Positions 10,914-20,724 of a stretch of DNA of 64,000 nucleotides are shown piece by piece. A model generated the notes under the pieces. That model had not been told where the DNA came from, made no database searches, and saw only the letters and a list, made by a program, of their open reading frames with translations. Numbering within the stretch: position 1 is the stretch's first letter; each line of letters opens with the position of its first letter. The translations under genes were made by a program, and so were the position numbers. This DNA is from Ascochyta rabiei (taxonomy: Eukaryota; Ascomycota; Dothideomycetes; Pleosporales; Didymellaceae), in NCBI RefSeq assembly GCF_004011695.2, contig NC_082406.1, positions 806,001 through 870,000 of the forward strand. The letters run 5' to 3'.

Positions 10914-11988
10914 ATGGCGCCTTCGCAGTCCCTAGTCGTAAGCAGATCCAACAATACAATCCAAGTCTGACCTAACACAGCCTAGAACAAGCTCAAGGTG
11001 CAGCTCAAGCTGTCCATATCGCGATTGCGCATGGTGCAGCAGAAGGATACAGCAAAGGCGAAACAGCAAAGACGCGAAATGGCGCAGCTTTTAGAAGTGT
11101 GTATGCTCCTTGCTGTCACCCTTGTTCTTGCCTCCTTGCCATTAGGCACCCGTCTAGCACCACATTCATACGCTGCGCACTGCCTCAACTTCGCCCGGTA
11201 GCTGTAGCTAACAGCGAAATTAGATCGGCAAGCTCCAGTCTGCACGGATACGCGTTGAGAACATCATTCGCAGCGACATTACCACCGAACTCCATGAGAT
11301 CCTCGAACTCTACTGCGAACTCCTACTCGCACGCTCCCAGCTTCTCGATCAGCCAACCCCCTCACACTCGTCGACACCCATTCCGCTCGACTCTGCGCTC
11401 GAAGAAGCAGTACGAAGCATAATATATGCCGCGCCCCGTACCGAAATCAAGGAACTGCACCAAGTACGAGCGTACCTCGTCGAGAAGTTTGGAAAAGAGG
11501 TAGCGGTGGCAGCTATGGAGGGCGAGGGTGTAGCAGAGCGCGTCGCAAAGAAACTGGAGGCCAAGACACCCAGTGAAGAGCTGGTAGACGCATATCTGAG
11601 CGAAATCGCACGGTTCTACGGTGTCCCATTCGGGGCACCCAAGAGTTCTAACAACGATGACGACGATGAACCGAGTGGTGGCATAGGAGAAGAGGCAGAT
11701 ACAGAGATTCCGCTGCCAGCTGATGGAAGGAAAGACGACGAGCGGGAAGAATTAGTCAAGGCGACACCGCCGAGGACTGTAGAGCCGCAGAGCCCGCTCA
11801 GGGTCGTACCGCCAAGTCCCAGTACAGATAACATTGCGCCGAAGCTGAAGCTGCCTGGTGCAGCAGCTGTAAAAGAGCAGAAACCCGCAGAGGAGAAGAA
11901 TCAACCCGCGAAGAAGGATAGCGGGCCGGGAGGAAAGATACCAGATGTGGATGAGCTATCGAGGCGGTTTGCTGAGCTGAAGCGGTGA
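10914..11988 (+). CDS. IST1-like regulator of Vps4 / ESCRT-III
   Basis: Three exons, 10914-10937, 10986-11096 and 11224-11988, give about 299 aa. The Ist1 domain fills the first 190 residues: KLKVQLKLSISRLRMVQQK, then QSARIRVENIIRSD and ELHQVRAYLVEKFG, the basic helical ESCRT-III-like fold. Ist1 binds Did2/Vps46 and tunes the Vps4 ATPase on endosomes during multivesicular-body sorting. After an acidic Pro-rich linker the last residues, DVDELSRRFAELKR, fit a MIM1 motif (E/D-x-x-L-x-x-R-x-x-x-L-K), which binds the Vps4 MIT domain. The tiny first exon (MAPSQSLV) is supported by a clean GTAAGC donor and an in-phase CCTAG acceptor. The 312 bp between this gene and MSH2 hold nothing I recognise. 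Confidence 0.9.
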
Positions 11989-12440
11989 GTTGTGTATAGA
12001 CTAAAGTCTGTGAGAACCCAGGATCTCGAATCTGAGGATTGAAAGACATCAATGGGTGTTAGTAGCGTCTGATCAGCTATACAATGCCTGGATCACTGCT
12101 GTTACGCGCACCCCACTCACGTGGTGTCATGCAATCTCAAGTCGGATTTTCTGTCTCATAGCAACATCATCGGATGACTACGTCTTGCTTGAGTTCAGTG
12201 CCCTTTACATCGTTTTCCTGTGGTACAAGCACTCGGCTTCAGTTTCTGTGACAGGGATCTACTATAGTGGGGCAGTCGCACGTGGAGAAAGCATACGTCA
12301 TCCCCCGCGCCTGCTTCTAGACCTCTCACCACAACACAGCCTCAGCAGTCGTGTACAAAACCACAACGGTTTCCAAGACGCATCGAGTTTCCAAGAACTC
12401 CCTGCAAACACTCCACAGTCAGCAACCCCAATCCTACAAC

Positions 12441-13076
12441 ATGGCATCCAACCAGAACCCATGGCAGGACGAGTACAGCAGCACGACGCCAACCCACGGC
12501 AGCGGCTATCAAAGCCCACCTCCCGCGCAAGCTCACGGCCTCTCGAACCACAACCCGTACTCAGCATACCAAGACCAGACCTCCTCTTCGCACAACCAGT
12601 ATGCTCCTCCAGATCACCCACCACCAGGCCACAACCTCGGACAGGGACAATCGGGGCACCAAAGCTCAACTCACAACGAGCAAGATCCCTGGGCACAATA
12701 CCAGTCACCTGACTTCAACCCCAATCCACAACAGCCGCCCTCCAACCCCTCCTACCAGTTTCGCGTTCCCCCGCACAACTCCGAAACCCAGAACTTCCAA
12801 GGCCTCAACGACAACAATTACGAGGTGCCCCCCGGCCTTCCTCCTCGCCGAACCGGCACGGATCTCGCGCTCCCTCAAGGTCAGGATCGGAGCCACCAGA
12901 TTGAAGTGATGCAGAGCTATGAGGCGCGGGGCATGAAGGACGAACACGACCAAAATGTGGAGATCCTGCAGCGCGAGTTCCCGAAGTTGGACGGGAGCTT
13001 GATTGCTGCGATTTACGGAGACAGCCAGAGTTTGAGCGCGACGAGGGAGATGCTAGGAGAGCTAGACCGGGAATAG
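12441..13076 (+). CDS. CUE-domain, Pro/Gln/Asn-rich protein
   Basis: One exon, 211 aa. The frame is open further upstream (12351), but MASNQNPWQ is the first Met that starts the low-complexity region smoothly. Residues 1-160 are disordered, rich in Pro, Gln, Asn, Ser and His, with PPGLPPRR near the end. The last 45 residues (VEILQREFPKLDGSLIAAIY then TREMLGEL) match a CUE domain, with the MFP-type motif appearing as EFP and a C-terminal leucine pair. CUE domains bind mono-ubiquitin or act in ER-linked degradation. No membrane segment is seen, so it is probably a soluble ubiquitin-binding adaptor. The exact role is unknown. Confidence 0.8.
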   Translation: MASNQNPWQDEYSSTTPTHGSGYQSPPPAQAHGLSNHNPYSAYQDQTSSSHNQYAPPDHPPPGHNLGQGQSGHQSSTHNEQDPWAQYQSPDFNPNPQQPPSNPSYQFRVPPHNSETQNFQGLNDNNYEVPPGLPPRRTGTDLALPQGQDRSHQIEVMQSYEARGMKDEHDQNVEILQREFPKLDGSLIAAIYGDSQSLSATREMLGELDRE

Positions 13077-14019
13077 AAGGTTTCACAGCTGCGTCTTGTT
13101 ACTATTGTGCTGTCGGTGCTCTTTGCTACTAGCAATATCACCTCGGCTTTAGCACGCGGAATATACTTGGGTGGTAACCATTTATAATACGCACTAGGCT
13201 TTGCAGGATGCTCGAGCTTAAACAATTCAATCCTCGACATCTTACCGCAGGGCTCCGAACACGGTCTGACAACTTGTGCCTGCAGAAGATGATCTACTGC
13301 TGCTGACAGTAGGTGTCGTCTGAGTCGAGTGCGAAGACTTTATCATCACCACCATTTCAACCAAGACGCGCGATTCTGTGTGCGACGCGATTAGTAGTGT
13401 ATTGTCTCTCTACTCCCTTGTTACTGGCACGAAGATTATGCATCAAAATTCAGGTGCATAAGAAGATATCTTTGGTGGTGAAATGAGATTCAGGCTTATG
13501 TGGACACTCAATGAGAGTACGAGCATGTCGAGAGTCACTACTTACAATCGTCAGCCTACGAACGACCGTGCCATAACCTTTAGTAACACGTTGTAGAGGA
13601 AGATAACCTTAAACTTGATAAATGGAAAAACAGCACCGAACGTCCGGTCCAGATCTGATCACCTAGAGCAAAATCTCTTGTAGACCTCAAGGTGTATGCC
13701 GGTTGCACCTACAGCGCATTCGCATACCATGTATCCATCAGTCTCAAGACTCTCGAGCGTTTCAACTACTTTCGGAACGCCGGGACGGGATTGTTCAATG
13801 CCGCGTCGCCATTTGTATCACCGTCGAGGATTTCTTCGCTCGGCTGCATCTGCAGGATCATCGTAGAAAGGACAGGCACACTCGATCAATGTGGCAAGTT
13901 GTTATCAGGCAAGTTTCCGTCCAAGGCGAAGATGGACATATTGACGCGCCTGTCAAGTGAGCGCAGTATGACACCCTTGCGGACAGCGTGCTCATCGAGG
14001 TGAGTGCCCCAGCGCTTCC

Positions 14020-14520
14020 GCAATTACTCACAATCGGCAACCCCGCGACAGAAGACCACAGAAGACCACAAGTGTGTTCCAAACGCCAGATCCAAATGCG
14101 AGCGAAGCCTTTCATGCTCATCATCCACCTAGGATCAACAGTCAGCAACATCGTATATGCTCGTATTATTCGCGGCTTACCTCAAGTCGACGACCTTGAT
14201 ACCATGGTCAAGGAACGACGCCATGAACATCACGGTCCAAGACTCGTCACGCCAAAACTGGTATTGCTCTTCTTCAGGACGCCAACCCAGATACACCATC
14301 CTAGCATTTCGCATGGCCTCAACGGTATTGTACTCGGCATCAACCACGGGATAGGCAGCGTAATCCTCATCAACGTCAGCCTCCTTTTCTGTGTGCCAGC
14401 TCACGACCCGTGCGCTCTTCTTCGTCGCCAAAATTTTGTCTCCTGGTACTCTGTATGCAGCACGGATGCTGCTACGCCGAGCGAAAGTGGCGGCGCGGAA
14501 TCGAAGAAAGCAATGCCGGC
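14020..14520 (-). pseudogene. Unrecognised gene or gene fragment, acidic protein-like frame
   Basis: The minus strand from about 14520 to 14177 is open and protein-like: a basic, Arg-rich start (RFRAATFARRSSIRAAYR), then VVSWHTEKEADVDEDYAAYP and QYQFWRDESWTVMFMASFLDHG. No ATG precedes it in frame before a stop. At 14180 there is a good GTAAGC donor, and GCTGAC plus CCTAG follow. The phase then gives a different frame from the more protein-like DDEHERLRSHLDLAFGTHLW. Either the 5' end and splice are more complex than I can resolve, or this is a decayed gene. I do not recognise the family. Confidence 0.35.
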
Positions 14521-14889
14521 GAATTGTGCGCTCAGTTTACACACAACTTTCACTACTTCGTGTGACTACCCTAAGCTTCAATTACAGCCTGGCAGCGATC
14601 AGGCACACTCGAAAATTAACTAGTAAACGCAGTAGTATCCGTCGGTACTACCATTTAGCTGCCCTTGCCAAGATCAAACGTCCCGAGTCTCCATTTACAA
14701 TACTTTCGCCGGCGACCACAGTACGTCATGCTGCACCGTTGTTGCCGTGCGCGGCGCAGCCATCCGCCGAGGCACATGGACGCATTGGCTACCCAGCTAG
14801 TGCGGAGACCTTCAACGCACACCGAACAAAAAATTCGATAACTCAACAACCACAACAGCTACGGAGATAAGCAATGGACAAAAAGACAG

Positions 14890-14962
14890 AGCCCGACGTG
14901 GGGCTCGAACCCACAACCTTGAGATTAAGAGTCTCACGCGCTACCGATTGTGCCAGCCGGGC
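14890..14962 (-). tRNA. tRNA-Lys (anticodon CTT)
   Basis: The minus strand folds as a complete 73-nt cloverleaf without an intron. It has a 7-bp acceptor stem (GCCCGGC with GTCGGGC, one G-T pair), a D arm with GGTA, an anticodon stem TGAGA/TCTCA enclosing CTCTTAA so that the anticodon is CTT, and a T arm GTGGG-TTCGAGC-CCCAC. It decodes AAG (lysine). The non-coding DNA around it shows no other gene. Confidence 0.95.
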
Positions 14963-15319
14963 TTGTTGATGCTGGATTGATGTTATAATGGCAAACTGTT
15001 TGATGTATATACGCAAGAATCAAGCATGACATTGAGAGGTTATCTTCCACCCATTGTCCAGCCAACTTTCGCTTGTGATCAATAGTTGTTCGTGGGGTCT
15101 TTGCACAATAAGCTCAAAAGAAAGAGACTCCTACTTTTTATGAATTTCCTTGCAGCCCGTACGTGCGCCGACTTGTTGTCTCTTTGTGAAGAGGCGCCCG
15201 GTGAGGGACTACACGGAAGCCACGCCTCGATCAATTACGCAGTATGCACCGGCCCCCCTTCCTCCTTTGTGCATTGCTCCCACTCCTTATTATTACTTAG
15301 AAACTTCAAATCTCGTATC

Positions 15320-15601
15320 TCACTTCTTGTTGTCCGTCCCCTTCTTCTCGTCCCGTGCTCTTTCGCTGTACAACTTCTGGTGGTTCTGGTTTGGCTTCTT
15401 CTCGATCCTGTCAAGCGCATCTTCGATCAAGCCAATGTGGCCTCGTAATGTCCCTTCAATCTCATCAAGGCGGGCTTCTTGTTCTTCGAGGTTGTAGTTG
15501 AGCTTTGATTGGAGGTAGTAAGTGGCTGATCCAACTGCAAAAACATTGCCAGTGAGTGGAACCAAGACCTTTGGTTTAAGGAGCGTATTGAGGAATGACA
15601 T
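15320..15601 (-). CDS. Small membrane/coiled-coil protein, unknown function
   Basis: A single-exon frame of 93 aa from the ATG at 15601. Residues 1-40 are hydrophobic to amphipathic with a likely membrane segment (VLVPLTGNVFAVGSATYYL). An acidic heptad-like helix follows (NLEEQEARLDEIEGTLRGH) and then a basic Lys/Asn-rich tail. That layout, one N-terminal membrane anchor plus a short coiled coil, is common in small mitochondrial inner-membrane or ER proteins. I cannot name a family. An upstream in-frame ATG at 15652 would add 17 residues, but MSFLNTLL looks the better start. Codon use and composition favour a real gene. Confidence 0.55.
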   Translation of the reverse strand: MSFLNTLLKPKVLVPLTGNVFAVGSATYYLQSKLNYNLEEQEARLDEIEGTLRGHIGLIEDALDRIEKKPNQNHQKLYSERARDEKKGTDNKK

Positions 15602-16100
15602 GCTGTGGTAATGGAGAGCTGCTGAACAGAAGTACGAGTTGGTTTGGTGCACGGTGAAGATACCTGATATGCTGCAAGTACCGTACCATCAGGAGATTGA
15701 CTAGAGTAGTCATTCAGAGTGGAACTAGGTCATGACGACATTGATCAGTAGCGGGCTTAAACACAGCTGCTTTGAGAGTCGGACAGTTCGAGAAAAAGTT
15801 TGAACTTATTCCTATGGGTGACAAATGATGAAATGCTGTTTTCGATCAAAACCTATGCTAGAATATCATGAGGCACGAGCATGGATAAATCCCGGTGCAC
15901 TCCCGATATGGTTAGCGCAATCTGATCTGATCGTGAGATCGTGAATTACGCGCATGCACGGGACCACGGGAAGACGCGCCTCGCGCAACCCTGGCAACTA
16001 CCACGACCTCAACTACCGGAACAAACGTTCCTTTGTCGCAAAAACTGCGCGGTTACGAGAGATTACGAACAATAACGAAAATGTCCTGAACGAGCGCAGC

Positions 16101-18260
16101 ATGTCCTCACCGGCGCTTTTCCTCGCCTCCTCCCCGCTCTCCATCACGTCTCCACGCCGCATACCCAAATCGAAGTTCACGTACAAGCAGCTCCACCAGC
16201 TGAAGTCGTACAGCACCCAAACACCGCTCCGAGTAATCGCACATGTCGATCTGGATGCCTTCTACGCGCAATGCGAGACGGTGCGGCTCGGTATCGACCC
16301 CACAAAACCTCTCGCGGTCCAGCAATGGCAAGGGCTCATAGCGATCAACTATCCCGCGCGTGCATTCGGACTGAACAGGCACGTAACGTCTGCGGAGGCG
16401 CTGAAGCAATGTCCGGAGCTTATTATGCAGCATGTTGCGACATGGAAAGAGGGTGACGAGAAATGGGCCTACCACGAAGACTCGTTCACGAACATGGCAA
16501 CACATAAAGTCAGCTTAGATCCATACCGATTAGAGAGTAGAAGGATTTTGAAGTGCATAAAGGAAGCGCTTCCAGAAGAGGAGCAGCGTGTAGAAAAGGC
16601 CAGCATCGATGAAGTCTTCATGGATTTGAGCGCACATGTGCACACCATCCTGTTGGAGAGATACCCTGAGCTGAGGGGTCCAGCCCCGTACGACGACCCC
16701 ACAGAGCCGCTGCCGAAGGTACCGACTACTGTGCTGGACTGGGCAGCCGATGCGCTTGTCGAGACTGGTGAGGAAGATGGCGAGGACAAAGATCCGGATT
16801 GGGACGATGTGTGTATGGTCATCGCATCAGAAATTGTGCGTGACGTGCGAAAACACATCAAGGATACACTCCAGTATACGTGTTCCGGTGGTGTTGCGCG
16901 CAACAAGATGCTCGCGAAGTTGGGCTCCGGGTACAAGAAGCCAAATCAGCAGACCGTCATTCGCAACAGAGCTGTCAAGCATTTCCTCTCTGACATGAAG
17001 TTTACCAAGATCAGGATGCTGGGGGGAAAGCTGGGCGACGAGGTCGTTGCTATGTTTGGCACTGACAAAGTCAAGGAGCTAAGAGAGCAGCCCTTAGACC
17101 AACTCAAAAGAATTGGTGATGATACGGGAAGCTGGCTGTACTCTATCATCAGAGGCGAGGATAACAGCGAAGTAAACACCCGCACGCAGATTAAGAGTAT
17201 GCTATCAGCGAAGTCCTTCAGACCGTCCATCAATTCGTTCGAACAAGGAGTCAGGTGGATACGAATCTTCGCTGCGGACATCTTCTCGCGGTGTGTGGAA
17301 GAGGGGGTGCTGGAGAACAAGAGGCGGCCTAGAACCATTGTCTTGCATCATCGACAAGGTGCGCAGACACGTAGTCGATCAGCACAGATTCCACAGGGTA
17401 AGCCTTTGTCAGAAGTGACTCTCTTCGATCTTGCAAAGAACCTCCTTGCCCAGGTCGTTGTTGATGGACGAGCATGGCCATGTGCCAATCTATCACTGAG
17501 TGTAGGCGGCTTTGAAGACGGACCAAAGAACAACGCAGGCATTGGCGGTTTCCTTGTGCGTGGCGATCAAGCGAAAGCAATGATGTCTTCGGACCGACAT
17601 TCGAGTTACAATGAGCCTCCCGCGAAAAGGAGGCGAACTAAAGGCAACATAGCTAGCTTCTTCGGGGCGAGAGACGATAAGAAGAAGGATTTCGACGCCG
17701 CAAGAGCAGTGCTGATGAAGGCACACAGCGAATCTACTAAGGACGAGACAGAAGAGGAAGTCGAGGACCGTGACGACGAGGATGCTTTGGAAGACATTCG
17801 CAGTGACGAAGTCACACGGCCAACAACGCCAACGCTCGAGCACCAGGACTCCAGAAAAGAGATGTACAGATCGAACACTCCACCCTCAGCACAGCCTCGA
17901 GCTCCATCAAGATCGCCGCCTGCACATCAAGAAATTCAAGAAGACGGTCCACCAGTTATGCCAGCACCTCGAGCCAATCGTGCCGAACAGGCTCATGAGA
18001 CCCTTAACACCTTCTTCTGCTCTCGCTGTAACATCCATTTGCCAAAGTTCGAAGAGACTGAACACATCGATTACCACTTTGCCCTAGACTTGTCGAAAGA
18101 GATGCGACAAGAAGAGCGAAACCCGCCGCCAGTAGTAAAGAATCGAGGGACTCTGAAACCTAGTAGAGGGAGAGGAAGGCCGCCAGGTAGTGGGAGAGGT
18201 GGTGGATCAAGCGGTGGAGAAAAGGGACAGAAGACATTGGCTTTTGGACGACAGGGGTGA
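16101..18260 (+). CDS. DNA polymerase eta (Y-family translesion polymerase, Rad30)
   Basis: One exon, 719 aa from the ATG at 16101. Pol eta copies past UV dimers in the nucleus. Seen: catalytic palm motifs HVDLDAFYAQCE (about residue 49) and ASIDEVFMDL (about 168), fingers with NYPARAFGLNRHV, a little-finger domain to about residue 500, then a disordered tail. In the tail, KGNIASFFGARDD resembles a PCNA-binding PIP box. Near residue 638, FFCSRCN with a downstream HIDYH is a UBZ-type ubiquitin-binding zinc finger, and QKTLAFG at the end is a second PIP-like motif. The frame is open 49 codons further upstream (ATG 15954) with a basic extension. MSSPALFLASSP fits the usual fungal N terminus better, so 16101 is chosen. 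Confidence 0.93.
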   Translation: MSSPALFLASSPLSITSPRRIPKSKFTYKQLHQLKSYSTQTPLRVIAHVDLDAFYAQCETVRLGIDPTKPLAVQQWQGLIAINYPARAFGLNRHVTSAEALKQCPELIMQHVATWKEGDEKWAYHEDSFTNMATHKVSLDPYRLESRRILKCIKEALPEEEQRVEKASIDEVFMDLSAHVHTILLERYPELRGPAPYDDPTEPLPKVPTTVLDWAADALVETGEEDGEDKDPDWDDVCMVIASEIVRDVRKHIKDTLQYTCSGGVARNKMLAKLGSGYKKPNQQTVIRNRAVKHFLSDMKFTKIRMLGGKLGDEVVAMFGTDKVKELREQPLDQLKRIGDDTGSWLYSIIRGEDNSEVNTRTQIKSMLSAKSFRPSINSFEQGVRWIRIFAADIFSRCVEEGVLENKRRPRTIVLHHRQGAQTRSRSAQIPQGKPLSEVTLFDLAKNLLAQVVVDGRAWPCANLSLSVGGFEDGPKNNAGIGGFLVRGDQAKAMMSSDRHSSYNEPPAKRRRTKGNIASFFGARDDKKKDFDAARAVLMKAHSESTKDETEEEVEDRDDEDALEDIRSDEVTRPTTPTLEHQDSRKEMYRSNTPPSAQPRAPSRSPPAHQEIQEDGPPVMPAPRANRAEQAHETLNTFFCSRCNIHLPKFEETEHIDYHFALDLSKEMRQEERNPPPVVKNRGTLKPSRGRGRPPGSGRGGGSSGGEKGQKTLAFGRQG

Positions 18261-18366
18261 CCATGACGGCGCAAGAGAGAGTCTTGCGGAGAAGCTCTCA
18301 CACGAAACGCCGATTACGCTACTCCACTATCAGCAATGTAATCACACATGGGATATTTTCTCTTAC

Positions 18367-18750
18367 CTCTGGAAGCTGTGGCTGAAGCTCTGTAACCTCG
18401 AAATCATACTGGAGACGTTGTACTCGAATGCGTCGATGCTCCTGTAGTGTTAACACTGCTACAAGCAGTGCCAGGGTGCCGAGCACTGTTGTTACAACGT
18501 CTAGCATCTCGCTCATTGGAAGTACTCAATAAGATAGCGATTCGTCGGAAGTTGCGATGCTTCGAGGATGAGTGAAAGCTTGCCAACGCCGAAGGGAAAC
18601 AAGGCTGTAGTGAAGCAAAGATGAGGAGAATCCGCTAAAAGCCAAAAAGCGACGATAACCAGCCACGTAGGGAAGCAGAAGGACGACAGCTCAGTGATGC
18701 TTTTTCCAATCTCACTGAACCAACGAGAGTCGCTCATTTTCGCAAACTCC
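18367..18750 (-). CDS. Possible small spliced membrane-protein gene (copy A)
   Basis: Minus-strand ATG at 18516 opens MSEMLDVVTT, followed by a membrane-like LGTLALLVAVLTL, a basic EHRRIRVQR and a short tail ending QLPE at 18367, where a GTAAGA donor begins. Just upstream, a second hydrophobic frame (MSDSRWFSEIGKSITEL, then FPTWLVIVAFWLL; about 18737-18513) overlaps it by ATGA and may be another exon. A related segment lies at 19820-19682 on the same strand and also stops at a donor site after IPE. The conserved pair argues for real coding. The full gene structure is not resolved and the family is unknown. The 3' end would approach or overlap the end of the Pol eta gene. Confidence 0.35.
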
Positions 18751-19609
18751 ACTGGGGTAGATCATGCAGCCTCGACCATCGGTAGAAACATCGTTGGCTC
18801 ACGTACAGCCCAGTGGCACCCTGCACACGCTGCGCCCACCCTTGGCAAGCTTGCGTGCAAACGCAAACTAACTCATAATCACGTGTGCGAAGTTCTTCTC
18901 ACAGGCTGCAGATAGAATGGGCAAGAATGTGTCGAGGTGTTCGACAAAGGGCCACTGTGCTGGACCTGTGGCTTTTGAGTCCCAGAGCATCGCGATTGAA
19001 GTTGGACGAACACAACACTGCTTGACAACGGCCTGTCGTGTCCCGGTCGCTATATTATTTCTACCTTCTTACCGTGCACCTGATGGGTTATTGTTTGAGG
19101 GAACGGCTCACGCAGCAGCCTCTGGCTCTACGAAGGATCGAATTACCCCTTGGTGCAATGTGACGGCAACATATCATTTCCTGATATGACAACGAATGGC
19201 TCGCAGTGCACCTGCATCTTGCGGCGTTGAAGACAACCGACGATTGCTGAGTGAGATTCAGCAAGTCCTACTGGCCCACGTCCAGCGGGATTCCTTTTCG
19301 CTCAGCCTGCGCAAGCCGACATGTCGGAGGACCTCACGAGATACGTTGGAAGAGCGCTGAAATGTTGGGGGGCGTACGTATAGCCACTGCTTCGGCTGCA
19401 CGCATGACTGCGGAGGTCCAAAGACACTCGACTCAAGACCCAAGACCCGTGTCGTTTGGCGAACAGGCAGCATGTGCACCAAAGGAGCACACCTCCATGC
19501 CACGAATGCACGCAGAAAAGGAAACCTGCCCGTTGTTGTCAATCTCTAAGCCCCTTTGCTACTGGCTCAATGATCAACATCGCCGCTGACATACTCTATG
19601 GAACACGTC

Positions 19610-19830
19610 TTACAAACCCCGCCCAGAACTCTACGTTCCCGTCAGCCAATGCATCCTACCTCAAAGTACCCAGCAACAAACCTCTGGTATCTGTGCCTCC
19701 AGCTCATACACCTCAAGGCGGTGATAAACCTGGCGTTGAGCACGCTGACGACGGTATCTGCATAGTTGTATTACAGCGATCACCAAAGCAAGGGCGCCCA
19801 CTACGGCTGAGATCCCGCTAGTACAGTGTT
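19610..19830 (-). CDS. Possible small spliced membrane-protein gene (copy B)
   Basis: The minus strand reads GISAVVGALALVIAVIQL (membrane-like), then RYRRQRAQR, then LEVYELEAQIPE ending at 19682. A GTTTGT donor, a GCTGAC branch and a GTAG acceptor define a 51-nt intron (19681-19631). The next exon adds SSGRGL and a TAA at 19610-19612. Over about 40 residues roughly half match copy A at 18516-18367, including the membrane segment, the double Arg and the PE before the donor. The 5' end is not found: no ATG lies close upstream in frame, although a TACTAG acceptor-like site precedes the segment. Function unknown. Confidence 0.35.
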
Positions 19831-20724
19831 CGCCGTGTCTGAGGGCTCGAGGGATCTGGTGGTGGTAAAGGTGTTGGATGGTGGTTGAAGTGGGGGGTTC
19901 ATGGTGTCGGTAAGTGTCATGGTACGGTACGGCACTATTTTCAGTAGCGATGTGGTGTTGGAGAGCTATCTTGAAGCTCTGTCCTGGGTGCAGTAGGGCT
20001 GAGGGAAGGGAGTTGATAGAAGGGGATTTGGCAGTCCGGTAACGTCAAGGTCGAGAGTGTAGTCGGGGAAGTTGGCTATTGGTCTTCGAGGGATTCGTGC
20101 ACAATCGTGGTGTCGAAGCGAAGGAGCGGTTGGCTTCGTTTGGACTGCCTAAGTTTGTCTTATTCGTTGGTGTGAAAATAGAGGGAGAGAGAGAGAGCAC
20201 TTGTGACTTCAGACTGTCGGAAACATGGGCTTAATTGTTCATCTGATAGAAGAAAATGGGCATGGCTAATATACATCTGCACCTCGCCACAAATGTCAAG
20301 CGGTGACTGACATCCTTGACGCTAGCGCCTCCAGGCGAGATTTGGGTAACAGCCCCAGCTCTTGGCCAATTGGATCCGCGCCACACCCCCGTAGAACTCA
20401 TCCTAGTGATGAGGTGCATAGGTAGCAAGACGTCTTATTGGGCACTAACAAAATCAAGAGCTTGTGTTTCCCACCTTGAACTAATCCGGCGTCCATTAAG
20501 CAAAGTACCAGTAGCCCGGTCATGCTTCCTTCACAAGACACCTTCACGTAGAGCTGCAACATTCAGCCTTGCCCACACATGCACGCGAAGCCATGAACTT
20601 CTAGGAGGGAGTCTAGAACCGCACAGCAAAGTGGAGTGCTTGTATTTCATACCTTGGATCACTCCGCCGTCTATCGAACAACAAGTCTGGATATCTCTGC
20701 TTTCAAAAGTCTGCGAGCCTGGTT

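Noticed and set aside
13013..13240. 75-codon antisense frame starting MSRIELFKLEHP
   Set aside because: It overlaps the end of the CUE-domain gene on the other strand and has no supporting motif or second exon.
15954..16100. 49-codon N-terminal extension of Pol eta
   Set aside because: The extension is basic and could be read as a targeting peptide, but the family normally starts at the MSSP-type Met, so 16101 was preferred.
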